Source of the DNA: UBA1952 sp965200035
GTDB lineage: Bacteria > Bacteroidota > Bacteroidia > Chitinophagales > Chitinophagaceae
NCBI GenBank assembly: GCA_965200035.1
Contig: OZ241334.1
Coordinates: 4,340,001-4,404,000, forward strand
Reading direction: 5' to 3'
Length of the DNA: 64,000 nt
The position numbers and the translations under genes are program-made. Under the pieces are notes generated by a model. It saw nothing but the letters and a program-made list of their open reading frames with translations. It searched no databases and had not been told where the DNA came from. Every line of letters starts with the position of its first letter. Position 1 is the stretch's first letter. This document shows positions 16,710 through 25,425 of this stretch, in pieces.

Positions 16710-18752
16710 ATGAAAAAGCACAGCCCATTCAATACAATCGTATCCCTGATTACCTTTTTATTGCTGATCTGCACGACCAGCGCGTTCGCAGCTGATACCG
16801 GCGGTATCACAGGAACTTTAAACGACCAGCGGGGCAATCCCATTATTAATGCAGTGGTCAATGTCTTACAAGGCAGAACCAAAGCCGGAAGCGGCCTTAC
16901 CGATTTCGATGGCAACTACATCGTGAAGCCATTGAAATCCGGAGTGTATACCGTACAGTTTGTTTATTTAAACAACAAGCAAGAAGTTACGGCTGTACAA
17001 GTAGAAGCAGGAAAGCTAACCACAGTCAATACAAAAATGACCGTAGCAAACACTGGTGCAAAGGATGTGGTGGTAACTGTTAAGCGCTATGAAAAACCCC
17101 TGATTGATTTTAAAGCTCCGCCGCACGGAATGAGGACCGCCGATGAAATTCAACGGGCGCCGACCATAAGTAAGCTTGATATGGCCGCCTTGACATCACA
17201 AGGCTACCGGGCAAAATCCGGCCAAAGCATTTCTATAGGCGGTAGCCGTACATCCGGCACAACCATTATTGTAGATGGGGTACAGCTTTCATCAGGTGCG
17301 CCTCAGTATTTTGATCCCAGTAATGAACAGTACAAAAAGGATGCTGAAAATGACTTTAAAACCGTTAAGGCAAGTCCGCGCTCTACCCTTTCGGTAGATG
17401 TGGATCGCGCTTCTTACAGCAATATCCGCCGCTTCATTAATCAAGGGCAAAAGCCACCGGCAGATGCAGTGCGCATAGAGGAAATGGTCAATTATTTTGG
17501 CTACAATTATCCACAACCAACCGGCAATGACCCGGTAGCTGTATTCACAGAAGTAACGGCATGTCCCTGGAATCCGGAAAAAAAATTGCTGCACATCGGC
17601 ATACAGGCGCGGAAAGTAGCTACAGATAAGCTGCCACCTTCTAACCTTGTTTTCCTGATAGATGTATCGGGTTCCATGGATGAGCCTAATAAATTACCAC
17701 TGCTTAAATCATCCTTGAAATTACTCGTCAATAATCTGCGTGCGCAGGATCGCGTATCGATTGTAGTGTATGCGGGTAATGCAGGACTGGTATTGCCTTC
17801 CACATCCGGCAACAAAAAGCAAACCATCATTGACGCTTTGGATAATCTGAGCGCAGGCGGCTCCACGGCCGGTGGTGAGGGCATTCTATTGGCTTACCGT
17901 ACTGCGGAAGAGCATTTCATCAAGGGCGGAAATAACCGGATCATCCTTGCTACAGATGGCGACTTCAATGTTGGTGTGAGCAATGATAATGACCTGGAAA
18001 CACTCATTACCCAACAGCGCAGCAAAGGCATTTTCCTGACCTGCCTCGGCTATGGCATGGGCAACTATAAGGATTCAAAGATGGAAGTGCTGGCCGATAA
18101 AGGCAACGGCAATTATGCTTACATCGATAACATTCAGGAAGCGCAGAAGACGCTGGTACGAGAATTTGGCGGAACGCTATTCACCGTAGCTAAAGATGTA
18201 AAAGCACAGGTAGAATTCAACCCGGCTAAAGTACAGGGCTACCGCCTGGTTGGCTATGAAAACCGCCTGCTGAATACCGAAGACTTTAAAGATGATACCA
18301 AAGATGCCGGTGAGATGGGCGCAGGACATACGGTAACGATCCTGTACGAGATTGTTCCGACAGGCGTAAAAAGCAAGTGGCTGCGCGATACGGATGGATT
18401 GAAATATCAGCAGGTTTCCGCAACCGATAACACAGCAGGCGATGTGGAGCTGGCTACCGTAAAATTCCGTTATAAAGCACCGGATGGCAATGTGAGCAAA
18501 GAGATGACACATCCGATTGCAGATGAAGGCAAGCCGCTGCTGCAGACATCTGACAATATCCGCTTTGCTGCTGCGGTAGCTATGTGGGGTATGCTCCTCA
18601 AAGATTCAAAGTACAAGGGCAAATCGAACTATCATGATATGCTGCTGCTGGCGGAAAGCGCGCGTGGCAAGGATAAAGACGGCGATCGCGCAGAGTGCAT
18701 CCGTTTGATGAAGAGCGTGTCTATGGTGGCCTTTGACGGTTCAGGTCGCTAG
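16710..18752 (+). CDS. VWA-domain (YfbK-like) protein with receptor-like N-terminus
   Basis: 680 residues, exported: the signal peptide runs to about residue 27 (ITFLLLICTTSAFA). Residues about 30-115 are a carboxypeptidase-regulatory-like domain (GGITGTLNDQRGNPIINAVV). Residues about 160-195 contain SISIGGSRTSGTTIIVDGVQ, which resembles the plug start of TonB receptors. Then come the YfbK N-terminal segment (SPRSTLSVDVDRASYSNIRR) and a von Willebrand A domain with the MIDAS motif DVSGS near 318 and LATDGDFNVG near 413, ending in a DUF3520-like domain. I choose ATG 16710, which has AAAGGA 8 nt upstream, over an upstream in-frame ATG. It may present a metal-dependent protein-binding domain in the periplasm or at the outer membrane; no partner is known. 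Confidence 0.88.
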   Translation: MKKHSPFNTIVSLITFLLLICTTSAFAADTGGITGTLNDQRGNPIINAVVNVLQGRTKAGSGLTDFDGNYIVKPLKSGVYTVQFVYLNNKQEVTAVQVEAGKLTTVNTKMTVANTGAKDVVVTVKRYEKPLIDFKAPPHGMRTADEIQRAPTISKLDMAALTSQGYRAKSGQSISIGGSRTSGTTIIVDGVQLSSGAPQYFDPSNEQYKKDAENDFKTVKASPRSTLSVDVDRASYSNIRRFINQGQKPPADAVRIEEMVNYFGYNYPQPTGNDPVAVFTEVTACPWNPEKKLLHIGIQARKVATDKLPPSNLVFLIDVSGSMDEPNKLPLLKSSLKLLVNNLRAQDRVSIVVYAGNAGLVLPSTSGNKKQTIIDALDNLSAGGSTAGGEGILLAYRTAEEHFIKGGNNRIILATDGDFNVGVSNDNDLETLITQQRSKGIFLTCLGYGMGNYKDSKMEVLADKGNGNYAYIDNIQEAQKTLVREFGGTLFTVAKDVKAQVEFNPAKVQGYRLVGYENRLLNTEDFKDDTKDAGEMGAGHTVTILYEIVPTGVKSKWLRDTDGLKYQQVSATDNTAGDVELATVKFRYKAPDGNVSKEMTHPIADEGKPLLQTSDNIRFAAAVAMWGMLLKDSKYKGKSNYHDMLLLAESARGKDKDGDRAECIRLMKSVSMVAFDGSGR

Positions 18753-18824
18753 CGCGTCCCGACCCTGCCCCGGCCCTTCCCGTGCATGGCATGAATATTT
18801 TATTCTCTGGTAAAAACCACTATT

Positions 18825-19013
18825 ATGGACAAGCTGGAATTCAAAGGAAAATGGAATGAATGGAAAGGCAAGATCAAGCAGGCCAATGCGGACCTTACAG
18901 ACGATGACCTCCAATATGAAGATGGTAAAGATGATGAAATGCTGGGACGCCTTCAGCAAAAGCTGGGCAAGACCAAAGATGATGTAGTCAAATGGCTGCG
19001 CGATCTCGGTTAG
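18825..19013 (+). CDS. CsbD family protein
   Basis: 62 residues with the CsbD pattern: FKGKWNEWKGKIKQANADLT, then DDDLQYEDGKDDEMLGRLQQ and a second KLGKTKDDVVKWL helix. CsbD proteins are small, highly charged and often stress-induced; their biochemical role is unknown. It follows the VWA gene by 72 bp and ends at a strong terminator. The start ATG 18825 is the only one giving the usual N-terminus (family members start MDK/MNK). Confidence 0.9.
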   Translation: MDKLEFKGKWNEWKGKIKQANADLTDDDLQYEDGKDDEMLGRLQQKLGKTKDDVVKWLRDLG

Positions 19014-19030
19014 GAAAGGTCCACATTTCA

Positions 19031-19067
19031 AAAAAAGAGCTGCATGATACATGCAGCTCTTTTTTTG
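19031..19067. terminator. Bidirectional intrinsic terminator
   Basis: AAAAAAGAGCTGCATG, loop ATA, CATGCAGCTCTTTTTTT: a perfect long stem with tracts on both sides, placed between the convergent CsbD and M1 peptidase genes, so it serves both. Confidence 0.92.
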
Positions 19068-19068
19068 A

Positions 19069-21699
19069 TTAAAACTTGAACGCCTTGTTCAAAAGATCTT
19101 CCTGCAAAGGCTGCTCCTTCATATTTCTGATCCAGGGGCGAATGGCTGTTTTTGTCTCTTCCGCTCTTTTACGCAGCAATGCTTTCTGTGCAGCATTTGC
19201 TTTTCCATAAATCTCGCCAAACTCTTCCCCGCTGGTGAGCGCTGCCGCGAAGATGGCCTGCTTATAGTTGGCAATCATTTCTGACTGGTATAAATGATCG
19301 AGCAGCTCAAGGCTTTTTTGAAAGGTAGTATCATCATCTATCCGTGTAATGTAAGACGCCAGGTAGCCTGCGAGATTGATGCGCCGCAAGCCATACACCT
19401 CATCTGCTTTTTGAGCAAAAATGTAAAAGTCTGCTGCCGCTCCATGCTCGGAAATGGCCTCCCAGATGGCTTCTTCCAGCTCTGCCCTTGGCTTCGTGGT
19501 TAATAATGACTTTGCGCGCCCGTAGCCGGCCTTTTCATCAAGCACCGTGAGGCCACGAAGCGCTGCGCCGGCTACCAGGTAGGAGCTATCGCCGGTAGCT
19601 GTCTCTATATCGTGCCTTGCATCGCTGATTTTCCAGTTTGTCAGTACATTAAATGCCGCAGCCCTTACTCTACGATGCGCATCCTGACTGGCTAAAAACT
19701 GTACCTGCCTCGTAAAAACCTGCTGCTCATTTTCAGTGGCGAGCAAAACCTGCAATGTGTAGGCTCTGATCTCTGGCATCGGATCATTAAGCGCAAGATT
19801 GAACAGCTTTGTGGCATCCTCCTGCTTCAGCTCTGTAAATACACTGGCGATTGCTCTTCTTTTATTGATGTAATCCTTTACACCTTTATACTGCGCCAGC
19901 CACTGGGCAGGTTCCTTATGCTCATCCACCAGTCCGGGAAGCCAATGCTCATAGTCAGGAACGATCACCGGACGTACGCCATTCCTGTATGGATAAGTAA
20001 AGGTCTGCGTGCGCGATTTGATCAGCCAGTCTTCTTCTTGCAGCTCATTATTGTAAACGATCGCGGTCTTCAATGGCAGCCGGTAAAGCTTTGCTGAATC
20101 CGGCGATGATTGCTGATGTACGGTGACTTTTAACTGGCCTGCGGCATCATCATAAGCATACTTTATATCGAGCACCGGATGGCCGCTGCTGTAATACCAT
20201 TGATTGAAAAACCAGCTCCAATCGAGACCTGTAGCCTGCTCTATCGCCATTCGCCACTGGCTTACTTCTGCGCTTTGCAATGCATGGCTGGTGAGGTAAA
20301 TGTTCATAGCGCGATAGAAAAGCGTATCGCCCATCAGGCCGTGCAGATAGTTCAGCGTAGCGCCGCCTTTGTTGTAAGAAATGCGATCGAACATATCTTC
20401 GCGGTCATTGTAATAGTAGCGTACGAGCTGCGGATCATTTCCTTTTTCTGTGCTGATGAGGTATTTTTTGAGGTCTTCCCACGCCAGTTCATCCGCAGCC
20501 GCATCGCCATAATAATGCCTGCGCCAGAGCTGTTCACTGTAATTGGCAAAAGACTCGCTGAGCGTAAGATTGCTCCAGGATTCCATGGTCACATAATCTC
20601 CAAACCATTGATGAAAAAGCTCGTGCGAGACTACATCTTCAAAATTGTTGTCCTCAATCTCACGTGTATTCTGGTTCATGAATTCACCAAACAATGAGGC
20701 AGTGGTATTTTCCATGGCCCCGCTCACATAGTCACGCGCTACAATCTGGCTGTATTTATGCCACGGGAAAGGCACACCGGTAATAGACGAAAAATATTCC
20801 ATCATTTCCGGTGTATGACGAAACATAAGTCTTGCATAAGGCGCATATTCCGGCTCTACATAATAAGCAACTTCCTTGTCGCGCCATTTGTCTTTAATCA
20901 CCTCATATCGCCCGATGGCAAACATGACTGCATAAGCCTGTAACTCTTTATCCATCGCCCAGATATCTGTACGCATACCATTGCCCGCTTTTGTGCTGCT
21001 CATCAGCGCGCCATTGCTCAGCGTCTGCATACTATCCGGTATGGTCAGCTCTATTTGTGTGGTAAACCGCTCATTGGGCTTATCGATGGTGGGCATCCAG
21101 TGGCTGTTGCTTTCCGTCTCGCCCTGCGTCCATATTTCTACCGGTTTGCCGGCAATCTTTCTATCTGTATTGATGAAGTACAATCCACGCGCTTCGCTGA
21201 TGGCTGCGCTTCCGCCGCCACTCGTATCCGCATACGGCATGGCTTTGTAATGAATGTACACCTGGCTTGTTACATATTTTTCCTTTCGGTCACCCGCCCA
21301 CACCGGCGCTGTGCCCTTATGATAAATGATGAGCTGGTTATTTGCGTAAGCAAACGGAACTACCCGCAGATGGCGGTCGTCGTCCCACAGCACCGTATCG
21401 ATCTGCATGGTCTTTGCATCCAGCACCAGAGAATCCTGATTACAGCAATAAGGCGTCACATCCAGCCAGGCGCGGCCTTCAGCCGTTTTCTCCTCAAAGC
21501 TGAATTTAAGCGCTACGCGTGTATACAGGATGTCCCATGTTTTCGGCGCGCTTTCGCGGTAGATATTGAGCGGATTATTATTGGCGCTGATGGAAATGGT
21601 ATCGAGCGGAATGCCGGCAGGAGTAATCGTTGTTTTTCGGCTGGTATGGCATGCGGTAATGCACAGGAATATCAAAGGCAGAATTGGTCTCAGCTTCAT
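19069..21699 (-). CDS. M1 family aminopeptidase, lipoprotein
   Basis: An 876-residue zinc aminopeptidase exported as a lipoprotein: the signal peptide ends in the lipobox ITAC with Cys at residue 17. The M1 exopeptidase motif appears as SGAMEN near residue 323, the zinc site as VSHELFHQWFGDYVTMESWS near 357 and the third ligand Glu in TLSESFANY 18 residues further on. The C-terminal part (from about 600) is a HEAT-like helical region (DPMPEIRAYTLQVLL). It would trim N-terminal residues from periplasmic or surface peptides for nutrition. The gene stands alone between a terminator downstream and a short gap upstream. Start ATG 21699 gives a proper signal peptide. Confidence 0.93.
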   Translation of the reverse strand: MKLRPILPLIFLCITACHTSRKTTITPAGIPLDTISISANNNPLNIYRESAPKTWDILYTRVALKFSFEEKTAEGRAWLDVTPYCCNQDSLVLDAKTMQIDTVLWDDDRHLRVVPFAYANNQLIIYHKGTAPVWAGDRKEKYVTSQVYIHYKAMPYADTSGGGSAAISEARGLYFINTDRKIAGKPVEIWTQGETESNSHWMPTIDKPNERFTTQIELTIPDSMQTLSNGALMSSTKAGNGMRTDIWAMDKELQAYAVMFAIGRYEVIKDKWRDKEVAYYVEPEYAPYARLMFRHTPEMMEYFSSITGVPFPWHKYSQIVARDYVSGAMENTTASLFGEFMNQNTREIEDNNFEDVVSHELFHQWFGDYVTMESWSNLTLSESFANYSEQLWRRHYYGDAAADELAWEDLKKYLISTEKGNDPQLVRYYYNDREDMFDRISYNKGGATLNYLHGLMGDTLFYRAMNIYLTSHALQSAEVSQWRMAIEQATGLDWSWFFNQWYYSSGHPVLDIKYAYDDAAGQLKVTVHQQSSPDSAKLYRLPLKTAIVYNNELQEEDWLIKSRTQTFTYPYRNGVRPVIVPDYEHWLPGLVDEHKEPAQWLAQYKGVKDYINKRRAIASVFTELKQEDATKLFNLALNDPMPEIRAYTLQVLLATENEQQVFTRQVQFLASQDAHRRVRAAAFNVLTNWKISDARHDIETATGDSSYLVAGAALRGLTVLDEKAGYGRAKSLLTTKPRAELEEAIWEAISEHGAAADFYIFAQKADEVYGLRRINLAGYLASYITRIDDDTTFQKSLELLDHLYQSEMIANYKQAIFAAALTSGEEFGEIYGKANAAQKALLRKRAEETKTAIRPWIRNMKEQPLQEDLLNKAFKF

Positions 21700-21793
21700 T
21701 CATGGAAAATAATCCCTCAATTTACAGCATAGCGCCCGCTTAACACTCCCCCGTAACAGGTGGCTTTCCATAATTAAGAAATTGATAGCAAAA

Positions 21794-21824
21794 AGGCCCG
21801 CCACACTGGTTGCATGGCAGGCCT
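21794..21824 (-). terminator. Terminator after TonB-C-domain gene
   Basis: Read on the minus strand, AGGCC and TGCCA pair with GGCGGGCCT across an 11-nt loop with one mismatch, followed by TTTTTG. It lies 20 bp past the stop of the 21844-22269 gene. Confidence 0.6.
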
Positions 21825-21843
21825 GAAATAATATTAATGAGCT

Positions 21844-22269
21844 TTAGAGACTGAAGGTAACCGGCAGAGTGTAGTACACATTCACAGGCTGACCGTTTTG
21901 CCTGCCGGGCTTCCACGCCGGCATCGCGCTGATAACCCGCAGCGCCTCTGCATCCAGCTCTGCATGCCCGGATGAGCGCACTACTTTGGGACGAATCACT
22001 GAGCCATCTTCGGCAACAACGAACTCCATTACGACACGGCCTTCCACACTGTCTTTGAGCGCCTGCTTCGGATAACGGATATTCGTGTGCAGCCACGTAT
22101 AAATATTCCCTTTGAACTCCGGCATCTGCTCTACAACCCGCAGGATTTCCAGCCTCTGCTCCTGCGTTCCTTCCTGCGGTTTTCTAGTCTGCGCCTGTGC
22201 AGGATTCGATACAGCCAACAGCCATCCGGTTAGCGCAATACTGGTTATACGGGCAATCGGGGTATTCAT
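21844..22269 (-). CDS. Exported TonB C-terminal domain protein
   Basis: 141 residues: a cleavable signal peptide (SIALTGWLLAVSNPAQA) and one TonB_C domain with YPKQALKDSVEGRVVMEFVV, the SSGHAELDAEALRVI helix and WKPGRQNGQPVNVYY. Unlike true TonB it has no membrane anchor that stays attached and no Pro-rich spacer, so it cannot itself transmit proton-motive force; soluble single-domain TonB_C proteins are common in Bacteroidota and their role is unclear. A paralogue lies directly upstream on the same strand (22295-22747) but is interrupted. The two share QMPEF, DAEALRVI and WKPG motifs, so they arose by duplication. Confidence 0.85.
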   Translation of the reverse strand: MNTPIARITSIALTGWLLAVSNPAQAQTRKPQEGTQEQRLEILRVVEQMPEFKGNIYTWLHTNIRYPKQALKDSVEGRVVMEFVVAEDGSVIRPKVVRSSGHAELDAEALRVISAMPAWKPGRQNGQPVNVYYTLPVTFSL

Positions 22270-22294
22270 AGAAATATTTTTTATTACTACAAAT

Positions 22295-22747
22295 TTAGCC
22301 TTCCAGCGTGAAACTGATAGGCAGGTTGTAGTAAACTTTTACCCGCTTGCCGGATTGCATGCCCGGCTTCCACAAGGGCATTGCCTGAATCACACGCAAA
22401 GCCTCTGCATCCAGAACGGCTACCGCCGAAGATTTTGCTACCGTAGCATCGGCAATGGTTCCGTCTTCCCTGACGATGAAGCGTACTATCACCTTTCCCT
22501 GCTTGTTATGCTTCCTTGCAACATCCGGATACTGGAGATGAGAGCTTAGCCATTCATTCAGATCACCGCTGAATTCCGGCATCTGGTCTGCATGGTTCAG
22601 GACTGCCATTTGCTGTTCAGCCGGCTTGCCATGATTCTATTTTGAAGTTTGTGCATTCAGGTTTCCACAGGCAGAGAGCACGAATGCGCCTGTCAGCGCA
22701 ACTGCTACAAGGTAGCCAGCACGTTGATGATTGATTTTTTGTTGCAT
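22295..22747 (-). pseudogene. TonB_C-domain lipoprotein gene interrupted by an in-frame TAG
   Basis: Read from ATG 22747, the first 36 codons give a lipoprotein signal peptide (VALTGAFVLSAC, Cys 27) and the start of a linker ending NAQTSK. Codon 37 is TAG (complement of 22637-22639). The same frame continues without a shift through NHGKPAEQQMAVLNHADQMPEF into a complete TonB_C domain ending at 22295. The intact neighbour has the equivalent linker without a stop, so this is one gene with a nonsense codon. Possible explanations are a pseudogene, a sequencing error or readthrough. The 104-residue piece from ATG 22609 lacks any export signal and would sit in the cytoplasm if translated alone. Confidence 0.82.
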
Positions 22748-22846
22748 AACAATTTCTGTTTTTGGTGAGGTTAATAAAAGGAAAGCAATGTTTTTTTCAT
22801 GGAGGTAAGACTTCTGAAATGAAAACTACTATATTTTTAGTAAATC

Positions 22847-22862
22847 TACTAATCAATTAGTA
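22847..22862. promoter_or_regulatory. Perfect palindrome upstream of the NRAMP gene, candidate metal-regulator operator
   Basis: TACTAAT-CA-ATTAGTA is a perfect 7+2+7 palindrome 11 nt before the -33 element of the NRAMP promoter. A further TTAGTA...TACTAA inverted pair (22838-22852) overlaps its left half. Symmetric AT-rich sites at this position are typical for DtxR/MntR or Fur-type repressors. Confidence 0.5.
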
Positions 22863-22875
22863 TATCGACCAAATT

Positions 22876-22907
22876 TTTGTGGCACCAATTTTTAAAGATT
22901 AGCTTTG
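22876..22907 (+). promoter_or_regulatory. Promoter of the NRAMP-USP gene
   Basis: TTTG at 22876-22879 and TAGCTTTG at 22900-22907, separated by 20 nt, match the Bacteroidota -33/-7 consensus. The box ends only 8 nt before the ATG, so the mRNA would have almost no leader. Confidence 0.75.
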
Positions 22908-22915
22908 CCTAATTC

Positions 22916-24793
22916 ATGAATCTCTTAAATAATAGCCGCTCACTGGGCGATGCACACGAGTCGGTAGATCCTGCCAAAGGGCGCAGCGGCTGGCGGCGGA
23001 TTGCCGCATTCTTCGGTCCGGCCTATCTGATCAGCGTCGGCTATATGGACCCAGGCAACTGGGCTACTGACCTGCAGGGCGGCGCGCAGTTTGGCTACAG
23101 GCTGTTGTGGGTGTTGGTGATGAGCAATATCATGGCATTGCTTCTTCAAAGTCTTGCTGCAAGGCTGGGTGTGGTACAGGGTCGCGATCTTGCCCAGTGC
23201 AACCGGGAGGTGTACCCGAAAGGGATCAATTTTATATTGTACATACTTGCCGAGCTGGCCATTGCGGCCTGTGATCTGGCAGAAGTGCTGGGCATGGCGG
23301 TAGGTCTGAATCTGCTGATCGGCATACCGCTGCTGTGGGGAGTAGGAATCACCCTGCTCGATACAGTGCTGCTGCTTTATCTGCAGCAACTGGGCATACG
23401 CAAGCTCGAAGCGTTTATCATCACGCTGGTGGGCATCATCGGCGTATGCTTTCTGGTAGAAATGATCTATGCAAAGCCCGATCTGGGCGAAATGGCTAAA
23501 GGATTAGTACCAACCATACCCAACAGCACTGCGTTATACATCGCGATCGGTATTATCGGCGCTACCGTTATGCCCCATAATCTATACCTGCATTCTGCAC
23601 TGGTGCAAACGCGCAAGGTGAAGAACGATGAGGAATCCATCCGGAAAGCAATCCGGTTCAATACCTGGGATAGCGCTATTGCGCTGAATCTGGCCTTGTT
23701 TGTAAATGCCGCCATTCTGATTTTAGCTGCGGCCGTGTTCCACAACAGCGGGAATCATGGCGTAGCCTCCCTGAAAGATGCGCATGAATTATTACATCAG
23801 CTATTGGGTAAAAAATGGTCTTCGCATCTCTTTGCCGTAGCGCTGATCGCCGCCGGACAAAGCTCTACCATTACCGGCACGCTTGCCGGCCAGATTGTGA
23901 TGGAAGGTTATCTTCAATTGCGCATCAATCCTTGGATGCGGCGGCTGCTTACGCGCCTGCTGGCTATTGTTCCTGCCGTGCTGGTGATCTGGATCATGGG
24001 TGAATCGTCTGTAGATCAGATGCTGGTATTCAGCCAGGTATTGCTGAGCATGCAGCTTGCTTTTGCGGTAATACCACTGATTCATTTTGTGAGCGACAAA
24101 AAGCGGATGGGCAAGTTTTCCATCGGCATCGGCACCCGCATTTTTGCATGGCTTGTCGCTGCGGTTATTTCGGTGCTCAACCTGAAGCTGGTGTACGATC
24201 AGGCGGCTACAGGGATAAATCAGGTAAACTTTTTCGGAAAGCTGCTGATCAGCGCCGGTGCATTGGGCATGATTGCGCTGCTGGTAATAACCATTATTTA
24301 TCCACTGTTGAAGAGAAAAGAAGAAGTCAGTATTGCTATTCACAAGCACCAGGCTACCGATCCGGAAACGCTGTCTTCTGTCGCGCCTTTCCAAAATATC
24401 GCGCTTGCGCTTGACTATTCGGCCAAAGATCAGCTCGCCATACGGTATGCGATGCAATTGGCACAGCCGGGCGCAAAGGTCATTCTCATTCATATCGTAG
24501 AAAGCGCTTCGGCCAAGGTGCGCGGCGCAGAGACGGAAGATTTTGAAACCATCCGCGACCGGGAGCAGCTGCAACAGTATGCAGCCCTGTTTGAATCCAA
24601 AAAATTTACAGCGATTACCGAGCTCGGTTTCCGGTACCGTGCCAAAGAGATCGCGCGAATCGTGCAGAAACATCAGGCAGACTTGTTGATCGTAGGCAGT
24701 CATGGCCACCGCGGGCTCAACGACTGGCTCTTTGGCGAAACCATTAATTCGCTGAGGCATATGGTGCATGTGCCTTTGTTTATTGCGCAATAA
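22916..24793 (+). CDS. NRAMP-family Mn/Fe transporter fused to a universal stress protein domain
   Basis: 625 residues. The N-terminal part (to about 450) is an inner-membrane NRAMP proton-coupled divalent metal transporter: YMDPGNWATDL near residue 43 and MPHNLYLHSALVQTR near 218 hold the metal-binding Asp, Asn and Met. The start SLGDAHESVD is the usual Bacteroidota NRAMP N-terminus, supporting ATG 22916. After a charged linker (KRKEEVSIAIHKHQ), residues about 488-625 form a cytoplasmic UspA domain with the ATP-binding GSHGHRGLNDWLFGETINS motif. The fusion suggests that nucleotide or stress sensing modulates metal import (inference). It is preceded by a strong promoter and a palindromic operator candidate and is convergent with rsmG. 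Confidence 0.93.
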   Translation: MNLLNNSRSLGDAHESVDPAKGRSGWRRIAAFFGPAYLISVGYMDPGNWATDLQGGAQFGYRLLWVLVMSNIMALLLQSLAARLGVVQGRDLAQCNREVYPKGINFILYILAELAIAACDLAEVLGMAVGLNLLIGIPLLWGVGITLLDTVLLLYLQQLGIRKLEAFIITLVGIIGVCFLVEMIYAKPDLGEMAKGLVPTIPNSTALYIAIGIIGATVMPHNLYLHSALVQTRKVKNDEESIRKAIRFNTWDSAIALNLALFVNAAILILAAAVFHNSGNHGVASLKDAHELLHQLLGKKWSSHLFAVALIAAGQSSTITGTLAGQIVMEGYLQLRINPWMRRLLTRLLAIVPAVLVIWIMGESSVDQMLVFSQVLLSMQLAFAVIPLIHFVSDKKRMGKFSIGIGTRIFAWLVAAVISVLNLKLVYDQAATGINQVNFFGKLLISAGALGMIALLVITIIYPLLKRKEEVSIAIHKHQATDPETLSSVAPFQNIALALDYSAKDQLAIRYAMQLAQPGAKVILIHIVESASAKVRGAETEDFETIRDREQLQQYAALFESKKFTAITELGFRYRAKEIARIVQKHQADLLIVGSHGHRGLNDWLFGETINSLRHMVHVPLFIAQ

Positions 24794-24798
24794 GAAGA

Positions 24799-25425
24799 CT
24801 ATCTCGGTACGTATACCAGCACTTTTTCTTCAAAAAACGGCTCTTCAAATACCTTTGAAACCGGCATCAGGCGAGGCTTTACGCCGCTCTCGGAAAACTC
24901 CTGATTAAGGTCGCCGCCTTTAAGGCAGATCAGCCCATTGCCATACTCTTCGCTGGCACGGCCTACGCGCAGCAGTGGTTTTGCCCAGCGCCATAGCTCG
25001 CCCAGTGGCGCTACAGCACGCGATACGGCAAAGTCAAATTTCCGGTCTTTCACCTCTTCCGCGCGACTGTGAATAGCTGTTACATTTTTCAGTCCAATCG
25101 CTTCTGCTATGCCCTGCACTACTTTGATTTTTTTACCAATGCTATCTGTCAGTAAAAACGCTACTTCCGGGAAATAGATAGCCAATGGAATACCGGGAAA
25201 TCCGCCGCCCGTGCCGATATCGATTACCTGTGCGCCATCATTGAAGTTGCAAACGGCCGCTATGGCCAGTGAGTGCAGTACGTGCTTTTCATACAGGGCA
25301 TCAATATCTTTCCGGGAGATGACATTGATCTTTTCATTCCATTCTTTATAAAGATCGCTCAGCGCGGCAAACTGTGCATTTTGCTTTTCCGAGAAGTCTG
25401 AAAAATATTTTAAGATTACGTCCAC
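24799..25425 (-). CDS. rsmG: 16S rRNA (guanine527-N7)-methyltransferase
   Basis: Methylates G527 of 16S rRNA using S-adenosylmethionine. The SAM-binding motif VIDIGTGGGFPGIPLAIYFP is near residue 66, followed by LTDSIGKKIKVV and AVSRAVAPL; the N-terminal NVISRKD and HVLHSLA are family signatures. 208 residues is normal. Its start overlaps the end of the glycosyltransferase gene by 10 bp, so the two are cotranscribed on the minus strand. Convergent with the NRAMP gene 5 bp away. Confidence 0.95.
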   Translation of the reverse strand: MDVILKYFSDFSEKQNAQFAALSDLYKEWNEKINVISRKDIDALYEKHVLHSLAIAAVCNFNDGAQVIDIGTGGGFPGIPLAIYFPEVAFLLTDSIGKKIKVVQGIAEAIGLKNVTAIHSRAEEVKDRKFDFAVSRAVAPLGELWRWAKPLLRVGRASEEYGNGLICLKGGDLNQEFSESGVKPRLMPVSKVFEEPFFEEKVLVYVPR

